From Indolivaga alginatilytica (GTDB taxonomy: Bacteria > Bacteroidota > Bacteroidia > Bacteroidales > Dysgonomonadaceae): DNA of 64,000 nt. Below are positions 1-8,465 of this stretch, piece by piece. The first letter of the stretch is position 1. Every line of letters starts with the position of its first letter. Below the pieces are notes generated by a model. It was not told the origin of the DNA, searched no databases, and saw only the letters and a program-made list of their open reading frames with translations. The stretch covers positions 88,746 to 152,745 of the forward strand of contig NZ_QICL01000010.1 of NCBI RefSeq assembly GCF_003201355.1, read 5' to 3'. Both the position numbers and the translations under genes were made by a program.

Positions 1-834
1 ATCAAGCATTTTTTCAGGATATTGATTATCGTGCATTTCAAGGAAATCTATATTATCTCCGGGATTTAGATAAGATATACGTCCGTTAATTAAACATTTC
101 GAACTATTCTCACGTACAAGAGCAATCAATTCGTCTCGACGTTTATCTGTGATATGTGTCGGCCAATCCCATGTATCGAACCATAATAAGTCGGGATCGA
201 AGTTGACTAATAACTCTTTTACTTGTGGCAAAGATTTCTCCTGCCAGTATTTTTCGAACTGATCGTCCGGAACCATTGTCATCCAGTTAGGCATTCCTCC
301 ACCCGGATATTCCCAATCTTGCCAGTGAGAATAATAGAACCCGTATTTGATTCCATATTTTTTGCAGGCGGCTACCAGTTCAGCCAGAATATCTCTTTTG
401 AATGGAGTATTGGTGACCTTGAAATCTGATACTTTAGTATCCCATAGTGCAAAACCATCGTGATGCTTTGATGTAATTACGAAATAACGCATACCTGCAT
501 TTTTAGCTTCTGCAATCCATGCATCGGCATCAAAATCCACAGGATTAAAAGCCTGAGCGAGCTTTTGGTATTCACTGCCGGGTATTTCCAGACGCATTTG
601 AATCCATTCTGCGTACCACGTATTTCCGTTTTCGAGTGTAGTATCGGGCAATGTTCTGTTTTTGTAACTGCCTTCGAGCATAGAATAAAGCCCCCAATGG
701 ATAAACATACCAAATTTGGCATCTTTAAACCATTCTGCCTTTTGAGGATCAAGTGATAGTGATTTATTCTGAGCAAATGTCAGATTTGCACATATACATA
801 AACCAATAATAATACTGAGAGATCGACGCATCAT
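1..834 (-). CDS. Alpha-L-fucosidase, GH29 (partial, C-terminus outside window)
   Basis: Secreted exo-fucosidase that would remove terminal L-fucose from glycans. The 278 visible codons stay open to the left edge. They start with an N-terminal signal peptide ending near TFAQ (about residue 22), followed by the GH29 hallmark WFKDAKFGMFIHWGLYS (residues 35-51), the HHDGFALW segment near residue 125 and LLWFDTW near residue 217, whose Asp is the probable nucleophile by family comparison. ATG at 834 gives the full signal peptide. The gene begins 12 bp after the stop of the DUF4261 gene, so the two could be co-transcribed. GH92, GH2, sialidase-like and sulfatase genes elsewhere in the window fit a host- or plant-glycan degrader. 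Confidence 0.93.
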   Translation of the reverse strand, partial: MMRRSLSIIIGLCICANLTFAQNKSLSLDPQKAEWFKDAKFGMFIHWGLYSMLEGSYKNRTLPDTTLENGNTWYAEWIQMRLEIPGSEYQKLAQAFNPVDFDADAWIAEAKNAGMRYFVITSKHHDGFALWDTKVSDFKVTNTPFKRDILAELVAACKKYGIKYGFYYSHWQDWEYPGGGMPNWMTMVPDDQFEKYWQEKSLPQVKELLVNFDPDLLWFDTWDWPTHITDKRRDELIALVRENSSKCLINGRISYLNPGDNIDFLEMHDNQYPEKMLD

Positions 835-846
835 ATATTAGTGTTT

Positions 847-1659
847 TTAAATTGTAAATTTCAAACTTATTCCATCAACATAAATTCCTTTAGATATATT
901 GACTTTTAGTTTCACACCTCCCGACAAACTGTAAATATCTTCGTTTCTGAATGTAATATCCTTATCTATTATGTGTGAGGCAATACTTAAGATCATCGTA
1001 TATAAACGATTTGCATCGAGACCCGAATCAATAATTTCGATTTCGGGTTTTCCGAAATTGAATAGTCCATAGCTATAAGCATCAATACCACTGGCCGTAG
1101 AACGTAGTCCTATGTATATCCATGCAGATATAGGAATTCTGTTCATCTTTAAATCGTCAACAGCTGCCAGATAATGATCTTTATGTAATAATAATGTTTC
1201 GTTGCCTTGATAGATAGCAATACAGTTTTCGGATGTGATAAGGATAGAGCAAAGTAATTTACTGAGAATTGTAAAACGTTCTATCTGCGTTTTTTTCCCA
1301 CCTAAAATAGAAACAATGGCATGACCTGTATGTTTTTCCAATTCTTTGGCTGCATCTCTCCAAACATATGCATAGGGAATCACTTCGTCAAGTTCTTCTT
1401 TTGGAATAGGAATAGGCATATTTCCGAGAGCTATAGTTACTCCATCTATTTCGAAAGCAGCGGTTTCATTGTCCCCCTCTATATTTGAAACATTAAGCCC
1501 CCAAAAACTCTTAAGATTCTCAACAACTTTATCTAATTTTAGTGAGCCTCCATTAATAAATATCGGCATAGCTAAGAGTACTTTTTCTTTATTTTCCTGC
1601 TCAATAGTTTGTGTTTCTACTTTTTTATTTTTGCTTCTAAAAAAACTAAATAATCCCAT
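847..1659 (-). CDS. DUF4261 domain protein
   Basis: Uncharacterised cytoplasmic protein, 270 aa, resembling the DUF4261 family; the segment GGKKTQIERFTILSKLLCSI and the following AIYQGNETLL are the parts I recognise. No biochemical role is established. The open frame extends 10 codons upstream, but the internal ATG at 1659 gives MGLFSFFRSKNKK, a typical start for such proteins. It has no signal peptide and no membrane segment. It lies directly upstream of the fucosidase with a 12 bp gap, which need not mean related function. Confidence 0.75.
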   Translation of the reverse strand: MGLFSFFRSKNKKVETQTIEQENKEKVLLAMPIFINGGSLKLDKVVENLKSFWGLNVSNIEGDNETAAFEIDGVTIALGNMPIPIPKEELDEVIPYAYVWRDAAKELEKHTGHAIVSILGGKKTQIERFTILSKLLCSILITSENCIAIYQGNETLLLHKDHYLAAVDDLKMNRIPISAWIYIGLRSTASGIDAYSYGLFNFGKPEIEIIDSGLDANRLYTMILSIASHIIDKDITFRNEDIYSLSGGVKLKVNISKGIYVDGISLKFTI

Positions 1660-1899
1660 AATTGTTGTGTAATTGTGAAAGGAACCCATTCATTCAAATG
1701 AGTTGTATAAACATTTTATCAGACTAAGGTAATAAAAAAATATGAATAAATTCGACTCCTTTATGTATAGGAATTCCAATTAGTTAAAGCATGTTTTATA
1801 AATTGTTAATTCAATGTATCCGATTAAACTTTTTGTATAAGTATTATGTTTTAAGATCAAGGCTATAAATGACAGATTTCGAACTTAATACAATTTACG

Positions 1900-2157
1900 A
1901 TGAAGACAAATGATACGAGGAAAATAAAAGAGGGTGATATTTTATTTAGTGTTGACCCTCAAAGACTGGTAATTGCTACAACAAATGTAACACAAGTCAA
2001 AAACGGATACGGAAAAGTTTCCGTTCATCATACTTCTTATCTGGAAGAAGAAGAATCGATTCCGATTGAGAGCTTTCCCGTAGAGTGCCATGGTCTTCTT
2101 CTTTTTAAGACTCAGGACGAAGCGGAAGAATTTATAAAAACACAGATCGGTATCTGA
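1900..2157 (+). CDS. Small hypothetical protein, 85 aa
   Basis: Not recognised. An 85 aa soluble, acidic protein (LEEEESIP stretch near residue 50) with no signal peptide. The C-terminal half (LLLFKTQDEAEEFIKTQ) reads like a compact alpha/beta fold. It is accepted as real because it has an ATG start, protein-like composition and an intrinsic terminator 12 bp after its stop, and there is no competing frame. It stands alone between the - strand DUF4261 gene and a repeat element. Confidence 0.7.
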   Translation: MKTNDTRKIKEGDILFSVDPQRLVIATTNVTQVKNGYGKVSVHHTSYLEEEESIPIESFPVECHGLLLFKTQDEAEEFIKTQIGI

Positions 2158-2169
2158 TCTTTTATTTAA

Positions 2170-2203
2170 ATGTCTCTCTTAAATGGAGAGACATTTTTTT
2201 TTT
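2170..2203 (+). terminator. Intrinsic terminator of the 85-aa gene
   Basis: Perfect 9 bp stem (ATGTCTCTC at 2170-2178 with GAGAGACAT at 2186-2194), a 7-base loop and a run of about ten T. It sits just after the stop at 2157. Confidence 0.9.
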
Positions 2204-2240
2204 GCCCTGATATCAAAGTCGCCTTATTTTTTATTAATAT

Positions 2241-2607
2241 GAATCAGTAGTTGGATTATATAAAACTCTCCTTTTTTACTGCCGCACCTCTATCGAGGTT
2301 TGTCTTTCATTTTGCCTTGATGCAAAACGAAACAAAAGATCAAGACTGTGCCTTTTGCCCGACCCGATAGGTGCTCCGAAAGCGAAAACAAAAAAATACG
2401 TTTGACACTGATTCCTTTTTGTTTTTTACGCTTTCTTCCCACATCGGGTACCCCGTGCAACCGGCAAGGTCGATAGCCTGACGGGCGTAAACGTCGGCAA
2501 AGACTTTTTGGTTCCTTTTGCGGCTTTGGGCAAAAGGAACACAAGCAATCTGTGATTGCGCGTAGTATAAATAGCTTAAAAGAGCATTTATTACCACCTA
2601 TCACATG
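2241..2607 (+). repeat. Repeat family A, copy 1 (MITE-like element, about 367 bp)
   Basis: Non-coding element whose core (for example 2290-2350) is nearly identical to the reverse complement of 7790-7870. The left end carries AATCAGTAGTT (2242-2252). The right end (GAGCATTTATTACCACC, 2582-2598) is an imperfect inverted copy of the other end of copy 2. It contains about 70 bp (2460-2530) missing from copy 2. Short open frames inside are remnants of the repeat, not genes. It fills the space between the 85-aa gene and the XRE pair. Confidence 0.75.
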
Positions 2608-2624
2608 AAATATAAATTAGGCAT

Positions 2625-2649
2625 AAAAAAAACTCCCATCAGGGAGTTT
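2625..2649 (-). terminator. Intrinsic terminator after the downstream XRE gene
   Basis: Stem AACTCCC (2631-2637) with GGGAGTT (2642-2648). A run of A at 2625-2632 becomes a U tract on the - strand. It lies 60 bp beyond the stop of the 2710-3165 gene. Confidence 0.8.
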
Positions 2650-2709
2650 ATATATAATCAGGATTATTATCTTGAAAGAAGTAAATACAATCAAATAAAA
2701 GTGTATTTA

Positions 2710-3165
2710 TCAGCTTTTATTATTTTGTTTTTCCTCTAATGATTCCAACTTACTTTCTATTTTTTTTATGTATTGATTCTTCTCCTCCATCCAACGTTCG
2801 TATAACGATTTAATTTTTTCGATAGGATTTACAATAACACCTGTTCCTCCATCCCGAACTTCACCGCTATTAGTGTTGTTATTCGTATTGTTATTATTAG
2901 TGATATATGTAATATAATTACACATACTGGCATTATGGTCATAAGCTTTCAGTATATCAACAGTAACTCCCAGAGCCTTTGCGACATCTGACAAGATAGT
3001 TTCAGTAATAATTTCGGTATTTTCAATCTGGGAGATTCTGTTTTGTGATAACTCCATTCTTTCAGCCAATTGTTCTTGAGTTAATCCTAGAGTAACTCTC
3101 CATCTAGCTATATTCTGCTCTTGATGCATACATCTATTATTCTTATTTGGTACTTTTTCATCCAT
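2710..3165 (-). CDS. XRE-family HTH regulator, paralog 1
   Basis: Probable DNA-binding regulator, 151 aa. A Cro/C1-type helix-turn-helix spans residues 19-72 (NIARWRVTLGLTQEQLAERM, then SQNRISQIEN). After it comes an Asn/Thr-rich linker (ITNNNNTNNNTN, about residues 90-101) and a C-terminal charged helix rich in Glu and Lys (about 112-150) that could be a coiled coil for oligomerisation. It is a clear paralog of the gene immediately upstream (3185-3637) with the same MDEKV start, and sits 19 bp after it, so this is a tandem duplication, probably one transcript. The regulated genes are unknown. Confidence 0.85.
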   Translation of the reverse strand: MDEKVPNKNNRCMHQEQNIARWRVTLGLTQEQLAERMELSQNRISQIENTEIITETILSDVAKALGVTVDILKAYDHNASMCNYITYITNNNNTNNNTNSGEVRDGGTGVIVNPIEKIKSLYERWMEEKNQYIKKIESKLESLEEKQNNKS

Positions 3166-3184
3166 AAATATTATAGTGTATTTA

Positions 3185-3637
3185 TCACATTTTACTTAAG
3201 AATTTTTCTTCAAATGAATCCAGTCTGGTTTCAAGTTTTTTAATATAGTCATTCTTATCAGCTAACATTCTCTCGTATAATTCAGCTATCTTTTCGATAG
3301 GATGAATCTGTGAGTTTACAACTCCAGTTCCGCCTTCTTTTACATCACTTACATTATTAGTATTATTGTTCGTAACATAAGTTATATAATTACAGATATT
3401 TGAATTATGATCATACGCTTTAAGTAAATCCACAGTAATACCTAAAGCTTCTGCAATATCTCTTAATGTTGATTCGGCTATTGTTTCTTTATTTTCTAAT
3501 ATGGATATACGATTTTGAGTCAGCTTCATTCTCTCTGCTAATTGTTCCTGTGTTAAACCCAAAATCTCTCTCCACTTGGCAATATTTTGCCCTTGATGCT
3601 TACATATACTACTTTTAATTGCCACTTTTTCATCCAT
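3185..3637 (-). CDS. XRE-family HTH regulator, paralog 2
   Basis: 150 aa, same layout as its downstream neighbour: HTH at residues 18-72 (NIAKWREILGLTQEQLAERM), a middle linker with NNNTNNVSD, and a C-terminal charged helix. The frame is open 32 codons further upstream, but ATG at 3637 gives MDEKV, matching the paralog, and the 5' extension is low-complexity AT-rich sequence. The linkers have diverged more than the HTH domains. A possible -7 element (TAGTTTTG) lies at 3698-3691. No partner toxin, restriction gene or prophage gene is adjacent. Confidence 0.85.
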   Translation of the reverse strand: MDEKVAIKSSICKHQGQNIAKWREILGLTQEQLAERMKLTQNRISILENKETIAESTLRDIAEALGITVDLLKAYDHNSNICNYITYVTNNNTNNVSDVKEGGTGVVNSQIHPIEKIAELYERMLADKNDYIKKLETRLDSFEEKFLSKM

Positions 3638-3978
3638 AAATATTATAACCTTTAAATTATACAAACAACGATTATACGTTTTTGTTTTTACAAAACTAGT
3701 ATAAGAATATAGCTTTAGATATCTAATTATCAATTTTCTAATATATCAATATATAATTTTTGTATATCATTATATGATTTTACAAAATTCATACATTTAA
3801 TATATTGATTGGTAATCCTATAAAGATATACAAAAAAATATTTTCTTAATCGATTTCCCATTTCTATTTTTGTATTAAGCAAAATTAAAAACTTAACCAA
3901 CCGAAAAATATGAAATATAGCGTTCATTCCGAAGAAGGAGAAAAATAATTATAAAACAAATGCCCGATCGATAGATAT

Positions 3979-4187
3979 TGTTTGATTTCATAGGATTAAA
4001 CTTTGTAAGCCCATCTATTATGCCGGAAATGTGTCAAAGGGATGGACGCTTTTTTATATAGAAATAAAATTCAGACACACTACGACAATTTTTATTCATA
4101 ACCAATCAATTACAGGGAGTAAAAGGAGTCCTCACCTCAAAGCCCTTTTGCTCGGAAAGTGCCATAATAAATATGGCACTTTTTTAT
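3979..4187 (+). ncRNA. Candidate small RNA transcription unit
   Basis: TTTG near 3980 and an imperfect -7 element ending in CTTTG near 4005 resemble a Bacteroidota promoter. A strong + strand terminator closes the unit at 4156-4187, and no convincing ORF lies between. The implied RNA is about 175 nt. I could not match it to a known class. 6S-like RNA is possible on length alone and is not claimed. Confidence 0.3.
4156..4187 (+). terminator. Intrinsic terminator
   Basis: Stem AAAGTGCCAT (4156-4165) with ATGGCACTTT (4173-4182), short AT loop and a T run on the + strand. On the - strand the U tract is short, so it best terminates a + strand transcript. Confidence 0.75.
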
Positions 4188-4261
4188 CTGCTAAGCCATC
4201 AAAGCAAAGAAATATTTTAAATTAAACGCTGCGTTTTCTGCTATTTCAGTATCTGCGATCT

Positions 4262-6085
4262 TCAATTCTCAAAGACTTTCATTTCACAGTTTTTACAATC
4301 AAACTCGAGTCTCAATTTAGTAGCATTGTATAACAAGAAAAAAGGCTCTTTATAGGGTGGGCGGGTAGATGTTTCTTTCGGACACCATCCCATAGACTGT
4401 TTAATACAATGGCGTGTAAACATCAAAGGTACAGCTTTTTGTTGTTTCCTCTCGAAAGCCGGCTCCTGAACAACAGATTGATGTTGTGTATAAAAAAGCT
4501 CACTTTTCTTATTCATGACATTACCCAGATAAGTAATATTTTTTGTCGGAAAAGCGTGTGTTGTCAGCTTGTGGCTGACTTCTTCTATAATATGATTCGC
4601 TAAACGTATTTCCAAAAGATTGTCAATCAGTTTGCGCCTCCAATCTGTAATAAGGGAAGCGGGAATAAACCAATTGCCCGATAAATTCAATTCAACTGCC
4701 GTTACTCTGAAAATAGTATTACCTGTTTTACTCAGATTATTTTTAATATTTTCGGTCGGGTCTTTTTGAGCTGTTTCTTTAGCCAGTTCAACTTCTAAAG
4801 AAGCAGAAGTTCCATCTTCATCTTCTATATATAAATGAAATCCCTTGCTTGTTTCGTGAAGAGAAATTGAAACATCGATTTTACGTTCCGCAGATTTTTT
4901 ACCGAGAATTTTCTCAAATTCATGATCGTAATTACGATACACGAAAGTGCCTTTTCGCAGCGAAAGGTGATTTTCTGCCGGAAACACTTTCTCACCCTCT
5001 ATTCTGTTAACCCTTATTCCCTGCAATTCTTTATTTTCCGTTAAGAAACAAAGACCATCGCCATTACTCAATAGTTTTGTACCCGACAGGGTAAAGAACC
5101 GGTCGAATACTTCCTTGATCTTTCCGATAGGTTCGCCAATAGATTTTGGTGAATCGATAGACCACATATCGGGTGTACGCCCATTGAAAAAGTATTCTGT
5201 ATAACCCCTGTTAAAACTTTTTTCGAGATTAGGCACAAACGTATAAGTACTACTCCCCGACGAAGCTCTTACATACTCGGGACGGCGAGCCAGTATTTTA
5301 TCCAGTTTCTGCCTGTAATAAGTTACCACATTTTTCACATACGACAGGTCTTTTAATCTGCCTTCTATCTTGAGCGAACTTACTCCGGCATCCATCATTT
5401 CTTCGAGATGCTCCGATAAGTTCAAATCTTTCATCGATAATAAATGCTTCTTTTGTACAACAGACTTGCCCTCATTATCCAGAAGAGTATAAGGCAGGCG
5501 GCAAAACTGAGCACACGCCCCCCTGTTGGCACTTCGCTTGGATATCGCCTCACTCAAATAGCACTGTCCGCTATAACAGACACACAATGCACCATGTACA
5601 AAGGCTTCGAGAGGTGTCGATATTTGAGAAAAGATCACTCTGATTTCGTCCATTGTCAGCTCACGTGCCAGTACAATTTGCGAGAAGCCTGCTTGTTCAA
5701 GAAACTTCGCTTTATCGGCAGTCCTGTTGTCATTCTGCGTACTCGCATGCAATGGAACAGGAGGGAGGTTCAGCATAGTTATACCCATATCCTGAATAAT
5801 CAGGGCATCCACTTTCGCATGGTATAAATCCCAGATAAGCTTTTCTGTTTCCTCCAGCTCTTCGTCCTTTACAATGGTATTTAATGCCACATATACACGG
5901 GCATTAAACTGATGAGCATACAGGGCAAGTGCCTGTATATCTTCCAGAGTATTTCCGGCGGCAGCACGGGCACTAAACTTGGGCGCACCTATATACACTG
6001 CATCTGCACCATGATTGATGGCTTCGATACCACATTCGAGGTTTTTCGCAGGAGCGAGTAATTCTATTTTACGAGCGTTTATCAA
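4262..6085 (-). CDS. U32-family protein (RlhA-like)
   Basis: Member of peptidase family U32, 607 aa. Relatives include RlhA, which hydroxylates C2501 of 23S rRNA, and other prephenate-dependent tRNA/rRNA hydroxylases, so RNA modification is more likely than proteolysis. Visible: N-terminal KIELLAPAKNL and GADAVYIGAPKFSAR, the U32 signature region EAFVHGALCVCYSGQCYLS (about residues 161-179) and RGACAQFCRLPY (about 190), together giving the Cys set expected for a metal cluster, plus a C-terminal domain ending in FDCKNCEMKV. The only possible early start is TTG at 6085, because a stop codon lies immediately upstream. That TTG falls in the end of a copy of repeat B (see findings). Confidence 0.9.
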   Translation of the reverse strand: MINARKIELLAPAKNLECGIEAINHGADAVYIGAPKFSARAAAGNTLEDIQALALYAHQFNARVYVALNTIVKDEELEETEKLIWDLYHAKVDALIIQDMGITMLNLPPVPLHASTQNDNRTADKAKFLEQAGFSQIVLARELTMDEIRVIFSQISTPLEAFVHGALCVCYSGQCYLSEAISKRSANRGACAQFCRLPYTLLDNEGKSVVQKKHLLSMKDLNLSEHLEEMMDAGVSSLKIEGRLKDLSYVKNVVTYYRQKLDKILARRPEYVRASSGSSTYTFVPNLEKSFNRGYTEYFFNGRTPDMWSIDSPKSIGEPIGKIKEVFDRFFTLSGTKLLSNGDGLCFLTENKELQGIRVNRIEGEKVFPAENHLSLRKGTFVYRNYDHEFEKILGKKSAERKIDVSISLHETSKGFHLYIEDEDGTSASLEVELAKETAQKDPTENIKNNLSKTGNTIFRVTAVELNLSGNWFIPASLITDWRRKLIDNLLEIRLANHIIEEVSHKLTTHAFPTKNITYLGNVMNKKSELFYTQHQSVVQEPAFERKQQKAVPLMFTRHCIKQSMGWCPKETSTRPPYKEPFFLLYNATKLRLEFDCKNCEMKVFEN

Positions 6086-6337
6086 TTAAGTCGTTTTTTT
6101 AAGTTCAGGTAAAGTCACTTTAGTTACAAAAAGTAAACAATTAAGGTAACAAAAGTAACCGAAAAAGGACTAATAAGTGTCACTTTTGATGATTTTATAA
6201 ATATCTGAAAATCAGCCGATATTATTTAAAAAGGTGACAAAGGTAACAAAAGTAACACTTTTTTATGAGTTTTATTTTCTCCTGTTTACCGCTCACCGGT
6301 CACTAGGTTTACTGATAGATAAACTCAACCACCGAAT
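6083..6337 (+). repeat. Repeat family B, copy 1
   Basis: Shares the block around 6120-6260 (repeated GTAACAAAAGTAAC and GTGTCACTTTTG motifs) with four other sites in the window. The right end (ACTGATAGATAAACTCAACC at 6311-6330) matches the right end of copy 3. The left end touches the start codon of the U32 gene. Confidence 0.75.
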
Positions 6338-6348
6338 CCCTTTAATTA

Positions 6349-7554
6349 TTATTTTTCGGTAGCTGCTTTCTTATTATTCGGCAGTAAGCCGGCTATCAAC
6401 CCGATTAAAGGCATAAAGGCTGCAATATGATAAATGTATTCGATACCGTGTTTATCTGCCATATTACCGAATATAGCGGAAGATATACCTGCAATACCAA
6501 AAGCCAATCCGAAGAACAGCCCCCCGATCAAACCTTCTTTTCCGGGCAAAAGCTCCTGAGCATAAACCAAAATAGCCGAGAATGCCGAAGAAAGAACAAG
6601 ACCTATAATAACACTCAGGATACAAGTCCACATCAAATCTGCATAAGGCATTATCAGAGCAAACGGAGCTGCACCCAATATCGAAAACCAGATAACATAT
6701 TTACGACCGAATCGGTCACCGATAGGACCTCCTAAGAATGTGCCTACTGCAACGGCAAATAAAAAGATAAACAGATATATTTGAGATTCCCGAATACTAA
6801 CTCCAAATTTTTCAATCAGATAGAAAGTATAAAAACTGGTAAGGCTCGACATATATACATATTTAGAAAAGATCAGTAACAGAAGAATAGCTAATGTAAA
6901 TACCACTTTCTTTGTCAGTACCCTTGCCGGTTTTGCTTGTCGTGATTCATCTTTGGGAAGAGCATTGGCTTTTATATAAAGCAGACGATGTTTATACCAC
7001 TTGCTTATGTATAGCATAACTCCAATGGAAACAACAGAAACAATGGAAAACCATGCTATATTTTGTTGTCCGTAAGGCGCTATGAACAGAGCAGCCAAAA
7101 GAGGCCCGATTGAACCCCCAAAATTACCTCCTACCTGAAAAATTGATTGTGCCAGACCTCGTTTTCCACCTGAAGCCATATGCGCCAACCGGCTGGCTTC
7201 GGGATGAAATATCGATGAACCTATTCCACAAAAGAAAACGGCAAATAATACATGATTAAATTCGGAGGCAAAAGCCAGAGACAAAATTCCCGTCATTGTA
7301 AATGTCATGCCTATAGGAAGAGAGTAGGGTTGCGGTTTTCGGTCGGTATATGCTCCGATAATAGGCTGGAAGATAGATGCTGCCATCTGATATACTAAAG
7401 TAATTATACCGATCTGGCTAAAATTCAGGACAAGCGATTCCTTTATCATCGGATAGACAGCTTGCACCAGATTTTGCAGTGTGTCGTTAAACATATGAGA
7501 TACACCTAACAGAATCAGTATCGAGAATACCGAACCTTTTTCTTTGCCCTTCAT
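6349..7554 (-). CDS. MFS transporter, fosmidomycin-resistance (Fsr) type
   Basis: Inner-membrane efflux protein, 401 aa, about 12 hydrophobic segments. It opens with the Fsr-like stretch SHMFNDTLQNLVQAVYPMIK (residues 19-38) and IIGAYTDRKPQPYSL (the MFS loop 2-3 motif). A second-half GDRFGRK motif lies near residue 283, and a charged central loop (about 193-213) divides the two six-helix halves. Substrate is not predictable from sequence: Fsr of E. coli exports fosmidomycin, but many homologs do not. The gene is flanked by repeat B downstream and repeat A upstream, with no obvious operon partner. Confidence 0.85.
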   Translation of the reverse strand: MKGKEKGSVFSILILLGVSHMFNDTLQNLVQAVYPMIKESLVLNFSQIGIITLVYQMAASIFQPIIGAYTDRKPQPYSLPIGMTFTMTGILSLAFASEFNHVLFAVFFCGIGSSIFHPEASRLAHMASGGKRGLAQSIFQVGGNFGGSIGPLLAALFIAPYGQQNIAWFSIVSVVSIGVMLYISKWYKHRLLYIKANALPKDESRQAKPARVLTKKVVFTLAILLLLIFSKYVYMSSLTSFYTFYLIEKFGVSIRESQIYLFIFLFAVAVGTFLGGPIGDRFGRKYVIWFSILGAAPFALIMPYADLMWTCILSVIIGLVLSSAFSAILVYAQELLPGKEGLIGGLFFGLAFGIAGISSAIFGNMADKHGIEYIYHIAAFMPLIGLIAGLLPNNKKAATEK

Positions 7555-7623
7555 TATTGCTTATTTTATGGGAAAAATAATATTAAGGCGCAAAGGTAAG
7601 AATATATTACTCATTAATAAAGC

Positions 7624-7919
7624 CAATCAGTAGTTGAATTGTCAGTAATAAACTCTCATTTAAGTTATTTATACTATGCGCAATCAAAGTCTTTTGACGA
7701 CCACCCGATGTGGGAGGAAAACGTAAAAAACAAAAATAAATCAAAGTCGAAAGTAGTTTTTTGTTTTCGCTTTCGGAGCACGTATCGAGACCAAAGCAAA
7801 GAGGCACAGTCTTGATCTTTTGTTTCGTTTTGCATCAAGGCAAAATGAAAGACAAACCTCGTTAGAGGTGCGTCAGTAAAAAAAGGAGCGTTTATTACCG
7901 CTTATTAAACTACTGATTT
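7624..7919 (-). repeat. Repeat family A, copy 2 (MITE-like element, about 296 bp)
   Basis: Reverse-complement relative of 2241-2607. Its two ends are imperfect inverted repeats: 7624-7657 begins CCAATCAGTAGTTGAATTG and contains AGTAATAAAC, and 7886-7919 reads the same elements backward (GTTTATTACCG, then AACTACTGATT). No transposase. It lies between the divergent MFS and lipoprotein genes, so it may carry or displace their promoters. Confidence 0.75.
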
Positions 7920-8063
7920 GCATATTTCATAAAAGCATATAGGATTGAATAAATACTATTTTGATATGTCTTAGCTCGTTCGAAGCGAAAACTTTAAAGG
8001 TCAGTTATATATGTAAAAATATTTATATATATTTATGCAAACTTAATCAAATTCTTTATAGCT

Positions 8064-8465
8064 ATGAATGCACTAAAAAAAACTCTATTTTTCGTATTCC
8101 TATTATCAGGAATATACTCTTGTTCTGATGATGAAGCACAAACGGATGGTTATCAAATAAGAAAACATGAAATAGTATTATTCCCGAATCAAGAAAGTGT
8201 AGAATTTATCGGCACAGACTATATGTATCCGTACATGGATGAAACTACAGGGGAAAAAGTATATTATATAACGTTTAAGGGCTATTTCATGCTAGGTTTA
8301 TCAGGCAGAGCTTACAATATTCCTGACAATATTCAAAATTTAGAAATACCGCATGAAGGAATAAAAGTTAGTGTTTCCGGCGAAGCAAAACCTGCGGATT
8401 ACTTCAATATTCCGGAAGTTAAATCAATAGATTTCTATTGCTCGACAATTAATGTTGTTAACTAA
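8064..8465 (+). CDS. Small lipoprotein, hypothetical
   Basis: 133 aa. The N-terminus is a lipoprotein signal with a cysteine at residue 20 (SGIYSCSDDEA), followed by acidic residues as in Bacteroidota surface-exposed lipoproteins. The rest has no family I recognise; beta-strand-like segments follow. The stop codon at 8463-8465 lies inside the terminal sequence of a repeat B copy, so the last residues may have been set by the repeat insertion. Confidence 0.7.
   Translation: MNALKKTLFFVFLLSGIYSCSDDEAQTDGYQIRKHEIVLFPNQESVEFIGTDYMYPYMDETTGEKVYYITFKGYFMLGLSGRAYNIPDNIQNLEIPHEGIKVSVSGEAKPADYFNIPEVKSIDFYCSTINVVN

Larger units (their letters stand above)
3638..4261. other. Gene-free stretch with a possible small-RNA unit
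   Basis: Very AT-rich. 3640-3950 shows nothing I can support; short open frames there have poor composition. 3980-4187 holds a promoter-like element and a terminator on the + strand (see separate entries). 4190-4261 shows nothing. Confidence 0.5.

Noticed and set aside
1660..1899. Intergenic stretch between DUF4261 and the 85-aa gene
   Set aside because: AT-rich. Divergent promoter region presumed, but no element good enough to report.
2290..2604. Overlapping 104- and 85-codon open frames on the - strand
   Set aside because: They lie wholly inside repeat family A and reappear in degraded form at 7607-7807. Codon composition is that of a repeat.
2860..2905. Short tandem repeat in the Asn/Thr linker, possible CRISPR or phase-variable tract
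   Set aside because: Irregular codons (AAT/AAC/ACT) within an intact coding frame, no spacers and no long single-base run.
3730..3927. 65-codon - strand frame upstream of the XRE genes
   Set aside because: Extremely AT-rich, unusual composition (Phe/Tyr/Ile/Asn), no start context and no recognisable family. Probably chance.
4031..4225. 64-codon + strand frame in the candidate small-RNA region
   Set aside because: The frame runs straight through the strong terminator at 4156-4187, so it is unlikely to be translated.
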